Made by a program: the position numbers and the translations under genes
Virus record (IMG/VR): IMGVR_UViG_3300040801_001234
Location: 1 to 52,519 of that record
Length of the DNA: 52,519 bases
Origin: a virus
Reading direction: 5' to 3' (one strand)
Part shown: piece after piece, positions 15,108 to 23,896 of the stretch
Layout of the letters: the number at the start of each line of letters is the position of its first letter
Position numbering within the stretch: the stretch's first letter is position 1
The notes under the pieces: generated by a model
What the model was told of the DNA's origin: nothing
Seen by the model: only the letters and a program-made list of their open reading frames with translations
The model's database searches: none

Positions 15108-16223
15108 ATGAGCGGTAAGAAAGCTATCATGGAGCAGTTGAAGAAAGCATTAGGCGACACACTTAATGAAAGTGTTGCCGAAAATGTAAGTAGTTACTTA
15201 GACGAATTGGTTTCTGACCGAGCAAAAGCTATGAACAGCGAAGCTCAGGAAAGAATAGAAGCTCTTCAAGAAAAGGTCGGTCAACTATCTGAAGCTAACA
15301 ATGCTCTAAAGGAAGAACTAAAAGAACAAGAAGAAGAATTCAAAGCAGAATCTGAAAAGTTTGCTGACGAGTTGGCAGAAGCTTTCGCAACTAAAGAAAA
15401 GATTCTTTTTGAAGAACTAGAAAACTATAAGGATGAAACTGTTAGAGTAGTTGAACAAACCTCAGCAGAATATCGCGCAGCCATCGAACAGATGGTATAC
15501 GAAGAAGCTAAGAATATGCGCGGAAGCCTTGAACAAGTCATGACGGAAACCGCAATGGAATTCCGTGCTCAGCAAGAGGCTGCTCTTGCTAAGGATGTTA
15601 ATGCATACACTGAAGATATGCTTACGAAGCTGGACGAGTACCTCGAAGCCGAGCTTCCAGAAGCACTTCCTCAAGGTTTGATTGAAGCAGCAGCTAAGGC
15701 AGAAGCCTTAGAGGGATTGGTAGAAGGTGTCATTGGACTCTTCAACCAAAATTATATTAAACTTGATGAATCAAGTGTGGAAGCCCTCAAGGAAGCTAAA
15801 GACGAACGTCAGCAGCTATCTGAAGCCTATAATGCAAAAGTGAGAGAAGCAGTTAAGTTGACTGCTAAGGTTAGGGAACTAGAAAAAGAAGTGAAGTTCA
15901 ACAAGTTGTCTGAAGGCATGACTCAGGATCAAAAGAAGCGTGCTCGCAAGCTCCTTTCTGAGGCAACTGCGCAAAACATCGAAACAAAGTTTGAAGGCGT
16001 CCGAGATATTATTATCAATGAAAGCGTCTCAGCAAAGAAAAGAGTACAAGCTCCTTCTAAGAAGCCTACTCAAAATAACAGACAACAATTGAGTGAACAA
16101 GCAAAACGACAAGTAAGCCAAATAGAAGAGAATATCAAGAATCCTCCTTCTAACAAACCCAAGTCCGGTTTCGACGCGGAAATGGAATCATGGCAAAAGT
16201 CACTTAATAGATCACTAAGATAA
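15108..16223 (+). CDS. 22: Major prohead scaffold (core) protein gp22
   Basis: A 371-residue protein (T4 gp22: 269), almost entirely alpha-helical coiled coil with many Glu, Lys, Ala and Gln. The position between protease and capsid is diagnostic. Many gp21-type sites are visible: LNE|S after residue 21, LSE|A and LSE|G sites, LLSE|A, INE|S and LSE|Q toward the C-terminus, consistent with complete digestion of the core to peptides. The N-terminal 30 residues resemble those of other gp22 proteins (K..M..QLK.ALG...NES). It starts after a strong late promoter. Confidence 0.9.
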   Translation: MSGKKAIMEQLKKALGDTLNESVAENVSSYLDELVSDRAKAMNSEAQERIEALQEKVGQLSEANNALKEELKEQEEEFKAESEKFADELAEAFATKEKILFEELENYKDETVRVVEQTSAEYRAAIEQMVYEEAKNMRGSLEQVMTETAMEFRAQQEAALAKDVNAYTEDMLTKLDEYLEAELPEALPQGLIEAAAKAEALEGLVEGVIGLFNQNYIKLDESSVEALKEAKDERQQLSEAYNAKVREAVKLTAKVRELEKEVKFNKLSEGMTQDQKKRARKLLSEATAQNIETKFEGVRDIIINESVSAKKRVQAPSKKPTQNNRQQLSEQAKRQVSQIEENIKNPPSNKPKSGFDAEMESWQKSLNRSLR

Positions 16224-16257
16224 CCCCTAACATAGAAACCTTGAAAGGAAATTAACT

Positions 16258-17631
16258 ATGGCATTAACTGATAATGTACGCGAAGCTCTAATGAAGAAGT
16301 GGCATCGCATGGTCGAGCATGTACGCGACGACCGTAAGGCAGAACTAACTGCACAACTCCTAGAACAAGAGAACCGTTATTTTAACGAAGCTCTCAACGA
16401 AGCCGATTCCGCAGCCGGTGCAACTGTTTCAGTTCCTGGTTCTTGCTCCGACAATTCTTGCGGAACTGGGTCTGGTATTGCACGATTCAAGGCAATCGCA
16501 ATGCCTCTTGTTGCTCGTATCTTCCCAGAACTAGTAACTAACGAACTTGTAGGTGTTCAGCCTATGTTCACCCCAGTCGGACTTGCATATGCACTCCGTT
16601 ATCGCTATCAGAGCAGCTTCCCAACTGACGGTCTAACCTCAGCTAATTATCCTGGACAAGAAGCTGGTTACAATACTGTTGAGTCACTCTACTCCGGTGG
16701 ATACCCAACAACTGCAACCACAACTCCTACCAGTGCTGATTGGGCTGCTGCATTCCCAACTTGGTGTGACAATTCCCGTATCGTTGGTGACGACTCGCTC
16801 GTTACTCCTCGTGGTGGATATCGCACTCAAGATGCAGAAGGACTAGGTGAAACCCACTGGTGTGGTGTTGACGAACAAGAAAGAATCCGCTACATGGGTC
16901 TTTCTGTTGAACGTCAATCAATCGAAGCAAAGACTCGTAAGCTCGCTGCTCGTTGGAGCCACGAAGCTCAACAAGACTTGAAGAACATGCACAATGTTGA
17001 CATTGCTGCACAGCTTTCTGATCTTCTTGCATACGAAGTTGCTGCTGAAATTGACACTGAAGTCAAGGCAAACATCATCTCAATCGCTCAGGTTGGTGGT
17101 GTCCTTGTTTGGAACTACGACGACACCGTATTCGGTGGAGCCGATGGTCGCTGGGAACAAGAAAAGTTCCGTACTCTATACACGACTATTCTAAAGGCAT
17201 CCAATGAGATTGCCATAGCAACCCGTCGTGGAGCCGGTAACTTTGTTCTTGCTAGCCCAGGTGTTGTAGCTGCTCTTGAAGCACTCGAACAGTTCTCTGT
17301 TTCCAGTGTTGCAACTAACCTAGCAACTGAAGTATCAGGTGTCGCTAAGGTTGGTACTATCGGACGTTTTGCAGTTTATCGCGACATGTTCGCTAGAACT
17401 GACTATGCCGTTGTAGGATATAAGGGACGTGAAGACGCTGATGCAGGTATTATTTACCTACCATACGTACCACTACAGTTCCTAGAAGCTGTTGGACAGG
17501 ATTCATTCAATCCTAGAATTGGTGTAATGACTCGTTATGGGCTCTGCAATAACCTATTCGGTGCAGAAAACTACTACCGTTACATTGATATTCGTGGTCT
17601 AAGTGGATCGTCTCTCGCAGGCTCCATCTGA
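16258..17631 (+). CDS. 23: Major capsid protein gp23
   Basis: A 457-residue HK97-fold capsid protein of the gp23 type (T4: 521). FKAIAMPLVARIFPELVTNELVGVQPM is the typical start of the T4-like shell domain, continuing with PVGLAYALRYRY, KTRKLAARWSHEAQQDLKN and the C-terminal RYGLCNNLFGAENYYRYIDI. The first 48 residues form a helical leader ending at ALNE|AD, a gp21-type processing site (T4 gp23 loses 65 residues). Codon choice shifts to more C/G-ending codons than in neighbours, as expected for the most highly expressed gene. AAAGGA ribosome-binding site; a strong terminator follows. Confidence 0.97.
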   Translation: MALTDNVREALMKKWHRMVEHVRDDRKAELTAQLLEQENRYFNEALNEADSAAGATVSVPGSCSDNSCGTGSGIARFKAIAMPLVARIFPELVTNELVGVQPMFTPVGLAYALRYRYQSSFPTDGLTSANYPGQEAGYNTVESLYSGGYPTTATTTPTSADWAAAFPTWCDNSRIVGDDSLVTPRGGYRTQDAEGLGETHWCGVDEQERIRYMGLSVERQSIEAKTRKLAARWSHEAQQDLKNMHNVDIAAQLSDLLAYEVAAEIDTEVKANIISIAQVGGVLVWNYDDTVFGGADGRWEQEKFRTLYTTILKASNEIAIATRRGAGNFVLASPGVVAALEALEQFSVSSVATNLATEVSGVAKVGTIGRFAVYRDMFARTDYAVVGYKGREDADAGIIYLPYVPLQFLEAVGQDSFNPRIGVMTRYGLCNNLFGAENYYRYIDIRGLSGSSLAGSI

Positions 17632-17651
17632 TAATCCAAGCGATATCAAAG

Positions 17652-17682
17652 AATATACGGGGCTCGTCCCCGTATATTTTTT
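17652..17682 (+). terminator. Rho-independent terminator after gp23
   Basis: An 11-bp stem AATATACGGGG / CCCCGTATATT with a 5-base loop, running into a T tract (17677-17682). Confidence 0.92.
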
Positions 17683-17688
17683 GGTCTA

Positions 17689-17716
17689 TTGTAAATTTCG
17701 TCTCCTAATTTATAAT
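17689..17716 (+). promoter_or_regulatory. Sigma70-like promoter for the free-standing endonuclease (TTGTAA-N16-TATAAT)
   Basis: TTGTAA (17689-17694), 16 bases, TATAAT (17711-17716), immediately after the gp23 terminator. It has the same hexamer and spacing type as the uvsY promoter. Confidence 0.65.
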
Positions 17717-17751
17717 GTAGTAAACATAACCAACTATTTGAGAACTTTTTA

Positions 17752-19533
17752 ATGCCAAGACCAAAACCGAATATGAATGAATTACTAAGTAAATATTTTG
17801 ATGGGTGTCAATATATCACACCCGAAGAGACAAATTTTAATTGTAACACTCTAATAGAAGTTAAATGCAATTCCAATATAGAGCATACCTATAAAATATC
17901 AATAACTCAAATAAGAAGAGGTAAAGACCCTAAAGTATGTCCGCATTGTATTAAGGAAACTAAATACAAAGAACAAGGAATTCCTAAAAGAGTTATAGAA
18001 GAATACGCCAAAATTAATAATGTAACATTTAGCCCTATAAAGAAATTCTATAATAGATGGAAAGATTATATTACTTTCAAATGCAAAGAAGATAATTATG
18101 AATTTACTGTTAAATGTCTATCGCATTGGGAATCAAATAAAAAACAATTCGAATGCCCACTGTGCAAGAAAAAAGAGCTGGGAATAATGACTCAAAAAGA
18201 ATTGATAGATAAACTATCAACATTAGATAATACTACTATTAGTAAAGAATTAAAACTACCTCCTATTGATATAGATAAACTACCCTTTAATCTCCAGAAT
18301 AAATTAAAGGATCAATCAAAATGGACTCTTATTGAGTATAAAAACACCAAAACAAAAGCAAAATTCCAATGCAATGACTGTGGAAACATCAAATATACAT
18401 ATCCACATAATTTGTTCATAAACGGTATGGGGTGTAAAAAATGCCATTTGGAAAGTAAAAACAAAAAAATGAGAGAAAATCTAAAGTCAATATTATTCGA
18501 AAGTGATTCTTATATTCTAAATGATTCTGATAAGATAACATCAACCACAGTTCTAAGGATAAAATGTAATAAATGTGGACATGAATTTAAAAGAAAATAC
18601 CAGAACTATAATCAAGAAGAAAAAATCCCCTGCCCTGCATGTCATAAAAGTACAAAAAGGAAATCTCAAAATGAAGTTTATGAGTATGTTAAATCCTTAG
18701 AGCCTCTTGCAATTCAAGAATATAAAATAAACGGAGTTGAATTGGATATATATCTTCCATCGAAAAAATTAGCTATAGAATACTGTGGTCTTTTATGGCA
18801 TTCTACTAAATACATTGAAGATAGTAAGAGACACCATAGAAAATGGAAATTTTGCAAAGACAACAACATTCAGTTATTAACTATATTTGAAGATGAATGG
18901 AAAGATAAAGAAGAAATATGCAAATCTAGAATAAAGAATCTAATGGGAAAAATAGACAACAAAATTTTTGCCCGAAAAACTGAAATATCAATTATAGACA
19001 ATAAGACAGCACTAAGATTTTGTGAAACTAACCATATACAAGGTAGAGGACAATCTAGTATAGCATATGGTTTATATTATAAAGATGAGTTAATATCTGT
19101 GATGACTTTCAGCAAGCCTTCTGTTTCAAAATCAGGAAGCAACTATGACTACGAACTTAATAGATTTTGTTCTAAAATAGATACTGTAGTGGTAGGTGGG
19201 GCTAGCAAATTACTAGCACAATTTAAGAAAGATCATGAAGGATCAAAATTAGTTACATTTTGCGATCTTAGGTGGGGAAGTGGAAACGTTTATGAAAATA
19301 TAGGATTCGAGTACGAGTATACTACTAAAGAAAATTACTACTATTTTGGAAAGCTAACTGATTACAAAAGAAAACATAGGTTCAGTTTTAATAAAGGAAA
19401 ACTACTCAAAATTCTTAATATATCCAATTCGTCACTTACTGAAGAACAATTAGCTAAATCTTTAGGATTGTATAGAATATATGATTGTGGTCATATGAAA
19501 TTTTCTCTAACAGCAAAGGAGCAACATGTCTGA
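17752..19533 (+). CDS. Free-standing Vsr-like (EDxHD) homing endonuclease
   Basis: A 593-residue protein. The N-terminal ~310 residues hold several CxxC zinc-ribbon-like modules (CPHC, CPLC, CNDC/CKKC, CNKC/CPAC) of the type used for DNA recognition. The nuclease core is VELDIYLPSKKLAIEY (E330, D332), WHS, a downstream HH pair, and LLTIFEDEW: the Vsr-like family known from fractured phage genes and group I introns. The C-terminal part (IQGRGQSSIAYGLYY ... GGASKLLAQFKK ... NIGFEYEY) resembles the tail of the terL endonuclease. It sits between the capsid terminator and a small gene it overlaps by eight bases. No intein or intron flanks it, so it is a stand-alone insert. Confidence 0.85.
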   Translation: MPRPKPNMNELLSKYFDGCQYITPEETNFNCNTLIEVKCNSNIEHTYKISITQIRRGKDPKVCPHCIKETKYKEQGIPKRVIEEYAKINNVTFSPIKKFYNRWKDYITFKCKEDNYEFTVKCLSHWESNKKQFECPLCKKKELGIMTQKELIDKLSTLDNTTISKELKLPPIDIDKLPFNLQNKLKDQSKWTLIEYKNTKTKAKFQCNDCGNIKYTYPHNLFINGMGCKKCHLESKNKKMRENLKSILFESDSYILNDSDKITSTTVLRIKCNKCGHEFKRKYQNYNQEEKIPCPACHKSTKRKSQNEVYEYVKSLEPLAIQEYKINGVELDIYLPSKKLAIEYCGLLWHSTKYIEDSKRHHRKWKFCKDNNIQLLTIFEDEWKDKEEICKSRIKNLMGKIDNKIFARKTEISIIDNKTALRFCETNHIQGRGQSSIAYGLYYKDELISVMTFSKPSVSKSGSNYDYELNRFCSKIDTVVVGGASKLLAQFKKDHEGSKLVTFCDLRWGSGNVYENIGFEYEYTTKENYYYFGKLTDYKRKHRFSFNKGKLLKILNISNSSLTEEQLAKSLGLYRIYDCGHMKFSLTAKEQHV

Positions 19534-19960
19534 AAATATGAATGCAACTGATAAGGCTCTTCAGTATAAAATGAAACCTTATCATTTCGAAGATTTGAGA
19601 GATTCTATATTAAAATCATCTATGAAAAATAGTTTCTTTGATAAAGACATAATGTATGCTATTCACGGAGCTTCTAATTTCATATTAAAGCACACTAATA
19701 GGGTATCTGGAAATATTGCAATATCCTCTCCAAGTTATATAAACAAGTTTACTAACATAACTCCTCCAAAAATATCTGAAACATTCTTTGATTGTCTAGT
19801 AAAACGAGGAAATATTGGTGGACTTCTTATTTTAGAAGATGTGAGAGCGAAATATGATGGTATAATAGTAACATACACGAACAACATAAAGGAAGGATTT
19901 ATAAATCCAATCCACAAGAAGTTTTACTGTTTTATAATAGGAGCAGAAGATGTCAGATGA
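19526..19960 (+). CDS. Hypothetical protein between capsid and neck genes
   Basis: A 144-residue protein with no recognised motif. It is mixed alpha/beta, with a hydrophobic strand GGLLILEDV near residue 95. The ATG lies inside the end of the endonuclease gene, with AAAGGAG at good spacing, so the ribosome-binding site was either provided by or preserved through the insertion. The end overlaps the next gene by 11 bases. Before the insertion it may have followed gp23 directly (inference). Confidence 0.6.
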   Translation: MSENMNATDKALQYKMKPYHFEDLRDSILKSSMKNSFFDKDIMYAIHGASNFILKHTNRVSGNIAISSPSYINKFTNITPPKISETFFDCLVKRGNIGGLLILEDVRAKYDGIIVTYTNNIKEGFINPIHKKFYCFIIGAEDVR

Positions 19961-20363
19961 TAGAGAATTATTAAACCGAGCCATAGCATCCACTGTTGAG
20001 CAACTTGAGGAGTTAGAACAAGGAATTGTTTTAGCTACTATTCACATAGAAAATATGGTATCTGCTGGAGGAGTTGGTGCTGACTTGAAAACATTAAGCG
20101 GAATCCGAAAAAGAAGAAACGAATTAGAAGAAGAATACGTCAAAATGAAGGTTAAGTTAGAAAAACTTAGAGCCGGTAAGATGATAGATAAAGAAGAAGC
20201 CCGAGAGAGAATACAAAAAGCTAGGCATAATATGAACGAAGCCAAGAAATTATTTGAAGAACAACAGGACAAGGACAAAGAAAGAAAAGACCAGCTTTAT
20301 GATCCAACAGATGATGATGAACTAAAAGACGTAACAGACACTGGAGCAAAGTGGATCGAATAG
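19950..20363 (+). CDS. Hypothetical coiled-coil protein
   Basis: A 137-residue protein: a long, charged, helical stretch (residues ~10-110) that should form a coiled coil, then an acidic tail DPTDDDELKDV. No family recognised. The start overlaps the upstream gene with AGGAGCAGAAG before the ATG, indicating coupled translation. It could be a minor head or neck assembly factor, judged only by position before gp13. Confidence 0.6.
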   Translation: MSDDRELLNRAIASTVEQLEELEQGIVLATIHIENMVSAGGVGADLKTLSGIRKRRNELEEEYVKMKVKLEKLRAGKMIDKEEARERIQKARHNMNEAKKLFEEQQDKDKERKDQLYDPTDDDELKDVTDTGAKWIE

Positions 20364-20375
20364 TTGTAACAATAT

Positions 20376-20383
20376 TATAAATA
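20376..20383 (+). promoter_or_regulatory. T4-type late promoter TATAAATA for the neck genes
   Basis: An exact match, 24 bases before the ATG at 20400, with AAAGGAG between. It should drive the neck and small terminase genes. Confidence 0.8.
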
Positions 20384-20399
20384 ACAAAGGAGAACAAAA

Positions 20400-20861
20400 A
20401 TGGCGGGCAAAAAGTCAAAAGACCCAAGAATTGCTAAGTTTATCAGATCGGCTCAGACTCCAATGAAGGTTATGGGTAGAATAGTAGTGCCAGGAGAAAC
20501 ATTCATTGGACCATACGAATTAATTAATGGTCTTCCTGGGATGAGATTTTTAAGTTGGAATGCAATTGAACCTGATCCGGTATTAGAAACATTAAATAGT
20601 GTTAAAGTAGTAGACATATCAACTGAAGAAGAAGAATTCGACAAAGACCCAGTAGATAAGACTTCAGAACCTTTTTTTGATCCAAATGTTTTAGAAGAAC
20701 TACTTAATATGAACGGTCGCCAATGGATGACTCTTAAGAAGAAAGACCTTAAGAGAATAATGGACGATGCTAATGTTGATTATTCTAAGGTCAAAGATGA
20801 TAGGATGGAACTATACAAATTCCTAAAGACAGTACTCGAACAATACACTGAGGTAACCTGA
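20400..20861 (+). CDS. Hypothetical protein upstream of neck gp13
   Basis: A 153-residue protein. The N-terminal half is beta-rich (VMGRIVVPGETFIGPYELINGLPGM in pieces), with an acidic linker. The C-terminal 45 residues (NMNGRQWMTLKKKDLKRIMD ...) look like a small helix-extended-loop-helix, SAP-like, although this is weak. It is the first gene of the late transcript that continues into gp13, one base after its stop. Probably a head-tail interface component (inference). Confidence 0.6.
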   Translation: MAGKKSKDPRIAKFIRSAQTPMKVMGRIVVPGETFIGPYELINGLPGMRFLSWNAIEPDPVLETLNSVKVVDISTEEEEFDKDPVDKTSEPFFDPNVLEELLNMNGRQWMTLKKKDLKRIMDDANVDYSKVKDDRMELYKFLKTVLEQYTEVT

Positions 20862-20862
20862 T

Positions 20863-21804
20863 ATGGCAAAAGTAGTCAATAGATATACTCTAATCGATTG
20901 GATGTATAAAAGATTAGGTCAAGGTGCTGTAAAGCCTCCTATTACAATAGCGCAGGTAGAAGATAGCATAGACGAATCTCTTGACTACTTTACAGAACAT
21001 GCTGGTGGTGTGGGAACAGAAATACAATACGCAGTAGTTCAGGTTCAAGATCGTTCTGATGAAGAAATGAGAACTGAAATGGCTTGTCAAGGAATGGAAC
21101 CTTGTTTCCTTCCCGACATTTCTGCCGCTCCTTTTTTAAGATTTAAGCAGGAATATCAGCTTCCAAGATGTGTTAAGGCAATTGGAAGAATAATGGAACA
21201 AGCATGTGATAGAAGAAATTTGACAGAGCCTATATTAGAAAGAGGATTTGCTTTAACTAGTCAAGGAATTTTAGCTACTGGTATCGGAGGAATCCAAGGA
21301 GCAGGATTTGGTAGTGCTGGTACTGCTTTATGGACCAGTAATTTTGGAGGATCATATTCAAGCTTTGGAGGCAGAGGAGGACAAGGAACTAGAGCAGCCG
21401 GTGGCGGTGCTGATATTATTGGTTATGAGTTGGGATTAGAGTATCTAGAAATGCTTAGACAGAGATATACTGTTAAGTTAGATGCGGAGTTCCACGAAGC
21501 TTCAAGAAAAATAAGATTTATACCTCCTCCTGTTGGTAATGGCGTCATTGTTATTCCTGTATGGGCTAGGGTACAAGATTCTGATTTATATGACAATATA
21601 TGGATTAGAAGATACGCTTTAGCTATTGCAAAAATAAACATAGCATACAATGTCAAAAAATATACAGGTGTCAACTTTCCTGGTGGTTCTAATATAGATG
21701 GTGATTTTTATCTAAGTGAAGGAAAAGAAGAAAGAGATAAATTGGAGCAAGAAATTGCGGATAATAAGTATAGTTATCCAGTTAAGCCGTTCTGGTTTGG
21801 GTGA
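20863..21804 (+). CDS. 13: Neck protein gp13
   Basis: A 313-residue protein (T4 gp13: 309), part of the head-tail connector that closes the filled head. Supporting features: the early ITIAQVEDSIDESLDYF pattern, the Gly-rich middle (residues ~145-190), VKLDAEFHEASRKIRFIPPP, VIVIPVWARV, then LYDNIWIRRYALAIAKINIAYNVKKYTG followed by FPGG, which is the conserved 'W...YA.A..K...G.NL.KY.G..LPGG' end of gp13 proteins. The following gp14, gp15 and gp16 keep T4 order. Confidence 0.88.
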   Translation: MAKVVNRYTLIDWMYKRLGQGAVKPPITIAQVEDSIDESLDYFTEHAGGVGTEIQYAVVQVQDRSDEEMRTEMACQGMEPCFLPDISAAPFLRFKQEYQLPRCVKAIGRIMEQACDRRNLTEPILERGFALTSQGILATGIGGIQGAGFGSAGTALWTSNFGGSYSSFGGRGGQGTRAAGGGADIIGYELGLEYLEMLRQRYTVKLDAEFHEASRKIRFIPPPVGNGVIVIPVWARVQDSDLYDNIWIRRYALAIAKINIAYNVKKYTGVNFPGGSNIDGDFYLSEGKEERDKLEQEIADNKYSYPVKPFWFG

Positions 21805-21809
21805 TTAAT

Positions 21810-22595
21810 ATGGCAGGACTAGATAATCCTTGGGAGTATAAAGATTTTTGGGGTCAATTTGGTGGTCAGTTCAAGAATGAAACTGAAATAGAGTTTTTTG
21901 ATGATCAAATAGCTGAATGGTTTGGTATCTATGGTGTTCCTATGCACTATTATCCAGTTAAGGTGGACGTTAATTCTGATCGTGTGTTTGGAGAAGATCA
22001 AACTCTTAGTAGAAGTAATGTCAGGCTACTTACTGGTATTATAGAGGGTGGAGCAATTGATGAAAATCTAATTTTCATTCCTTATGGTCAATCGAACAAA
22101 GTAGAGTTTGTAATGTTTGTCCATCAACAAACAGTATTAAAGCAAATAGGTAGAAGACCGTTACCGAATGATCAGTTTACTTTTAAGAATGACATTACTA
22201 CTCAAATATTTGAAGTAAATCACGTCGATGAAACTACATTAGGAGCCGAAGGTAATTTCTTTGGACATCGTGGGGCTTATGTATTAACTTGTATGGAAAG
22301 AGAAATCAGTCAACCAGTAGTAGGAGACGGACAAAGATACGGTTATACAGACTTGCAAGGAAATATATTTGACGATGCTCCAGAAGATGTGCTTGTTGGT
22401 GATGGTTCAGGAAGAATAAGAGAGAAATATAAAGTTCCTGGAATTCAAAATATTGATGGAACGTTACGCAGTGATTCTGATTTTATAGAAAAGGTAACAA
22501 CTGGCAAGAATCCAGACGGCACAGATGCTTTACCAAAAGGAAGAGGTATTATTTTCAGACCTGGAACTGAAAAGCCTGATTGGGGAGATTGGTAA
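21810..22595 (+). CDS. 14: Neck protein gp14
   Basis: A 261-residue protein (T4 gp14: 256). GLDNPWEYKDFWGQFGGQ is followed by FFDDQIAEWFGIYGVPMHYYPVKVD and DRVFGEDQTLSR, which matches the opening of gp14-type neck proteins. A GTG three codons upstream (21801) is possible, but the ATG at 21810 gives the conserved MAGLDNPW start. Its start lies just after the gp13 stop, and the stop is followed two bases later by gp15. Works with gp13 at the neck to admit the tail. Confidence 0.85.
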   Translation: MAGLDNPWEYKDFWGQFGGQFKNETEIEFFDDQIAEWFGIYGVPMHYYPVKVDVNSDRVFGEDQTLSRSNVRLLTGIIEGGAIDENLIFIPYGQSNKVEFVMFVHQQTVLKQIGRRPLPNDQFTFKNDITTQIFEVNHVDETTLGAEGNFFGHRGAYVLTCMEREISQPVVGDGQRYGYTDLQGNIFDDAPEDVLVGDGSGRIREKYKVPGIQNIDGTLRSDSDFIEKVTTGKNPDGTDALPKGRGIIFRPGTEKPDWGDW

Positions 22596-22597
22596 AC

Positions 22598-23896
22598 ATG
22601 AAAAATTACCTTTATCTTAAAACTATTTGGTCATCTGTTGCAGCTTTTTCTGACATGTTTAATGACCTGTCAGTATTAGTCTACAATAATCAAGGTCAAG
22701 CAATTGGATGGAAGCCTGTTCCTATTACTATTGGACCTAAAGAAAAAGTAGTTTCAGCTTTAATAGCTCAAGATACTGACAATCCCGATAGCGTTTTCTC
22801 TCCTGACAATTACTTGCCCAGATTGTCAGTTACATGGAATGGAATATCACGTAGTCCAGAAAGACAGCGTGGTCAGAAAATGAAAAGAAGATTATTTATT
22901 GAATATCTACAGTCTGACAAAGGAAGAGAATATTGTCTAAATAGGCTAAAAGAAAATGGAGGAATAATTAATCCAGATAACTTAGAAGCTTTGCATAGTG
23001 GATATTCTCCACAACCAATAGCTAGAGTAGATACTCAAACAGTTCCTTATGTTCTTAATTTAGAACTTAGTATCTGGACAAAATATATGGATGACATGGC
23101 TCAAATCCTAGAAAACATACTTCCGTTTTTTAATCCAGAAGCTTATGTTTCTTTTGTGGAACGTGGAATTGGTACTGAAAGAAAAGCTAAAGTTACATTA
23201 GATTCAATTAATCCTAATTTTGTAACTGAGCTTGATAATACTTCTAGACGTGTTTTGCAAATGCAATTAGCATTTTCTATGGAAATGAATTTCTATAGAC
23301 CTGAGGAGCCTATTGAAAAGCCTATACGAAGAGTTACTATACGTTTAGGTGAGGATGAAACCCGATCAGATATTGGATTAGGATTTCCTGAAGCAAGAGG
23401 TGAAACAGTTAACGTGGTTTCACTGCCTTGTCTTTCTGGATCGTGTGATTATTTAGATATGGATAAAAGACTCTGGAGTATAATTAAGCCATTTACTAGA
23501 AATGAAGAACTACATATGGCTGATTATCATAATAGGCTATGTCCAGATGATAAAGTGGAACCAAATCCTGAATCTTATATTAACCCTAATAATAACGGTG
23601 AAGAAGACGCTTATTGGGGTCTATATGGAGAACAAATGGATTATGCTTTAGGTAACTATACTTTTACCATTGAAAATCCTCAGTACGAAAAAGAAGCTTT
23701 TTTTGTTGATGGTCAAACAGTATCTTTAGGGTGGGTTCCGGTTGTGATAGAATCCAGTGTTGATGATTATGGAAATTCAGGAACCCTGTATAAAGGCGGG
23801 CTTGCATATACAACAGAGTTAAGTGGTGTTTATTATATAGATACTCCAAGCGATACATGTGATGCAGTTGAAGAAGAAAGGAGATGTGATGACTAA
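22598..23896 (+). CDS. 15: Tail sheath stabiliser / tail terminator gp15
   Basis: A 432-residue protein, longer than T4 gp15 (272). The N-terminal ~235 residues match the family: FSDMFNDLSVLVYN, PITIGPKEKVVSAL, LPRLSVTWNGISRSPERQ, then QTVPYVLNLELSIWTKYMDDMAQILENILPFFNPE. The extra C-terminal ~190 residues (GSCDYLDMDKRLW ... WGLYGEQMDYALGNYTF ...) have no known counterpart and may decorate the tail end or be fused from another protein. The start is ATG 22598 with GGGAG upstream. It overlaps gp16 by eight bases. Confidence 0.85.
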   Translation: MKNYLYLKTIWSSVAAFSDMFNDLSVLVYNNQGQAIGWKPVPITIGPKEKVVSALIAQDTDNPDSVFSPDNYLPRLSVTWNGISRSPERQRGQKMKRRLFIEYLQSDKGREYCLNRLKENGGIINPDNLEALHSGYSPQPIARVDTQTVPYVLNLELSIWTKYMDDMAQILENILPFFNPEAYVSFVERGIGTERKAKVTLDSINPNFVTELDNTSRRVLQMQLAFSMEMNFYRPEEPIEKPIRRVTIRLGEDETRSDIGLGFPEARGETVNVVSLPCLSGSCDYLDMDKRLWSIIKPFTRNEELHMADYHNRLCPDDKVEPNPESYINPNNNGEEDAYWGLYGEQMDYALGNYTFTIENPQYEKEAFFVDGQTVSLGWVPVVIESSVDDYGNSGTLYKGGLAYTTELSGVYYIDTPSDTCDAVEEERRCDD

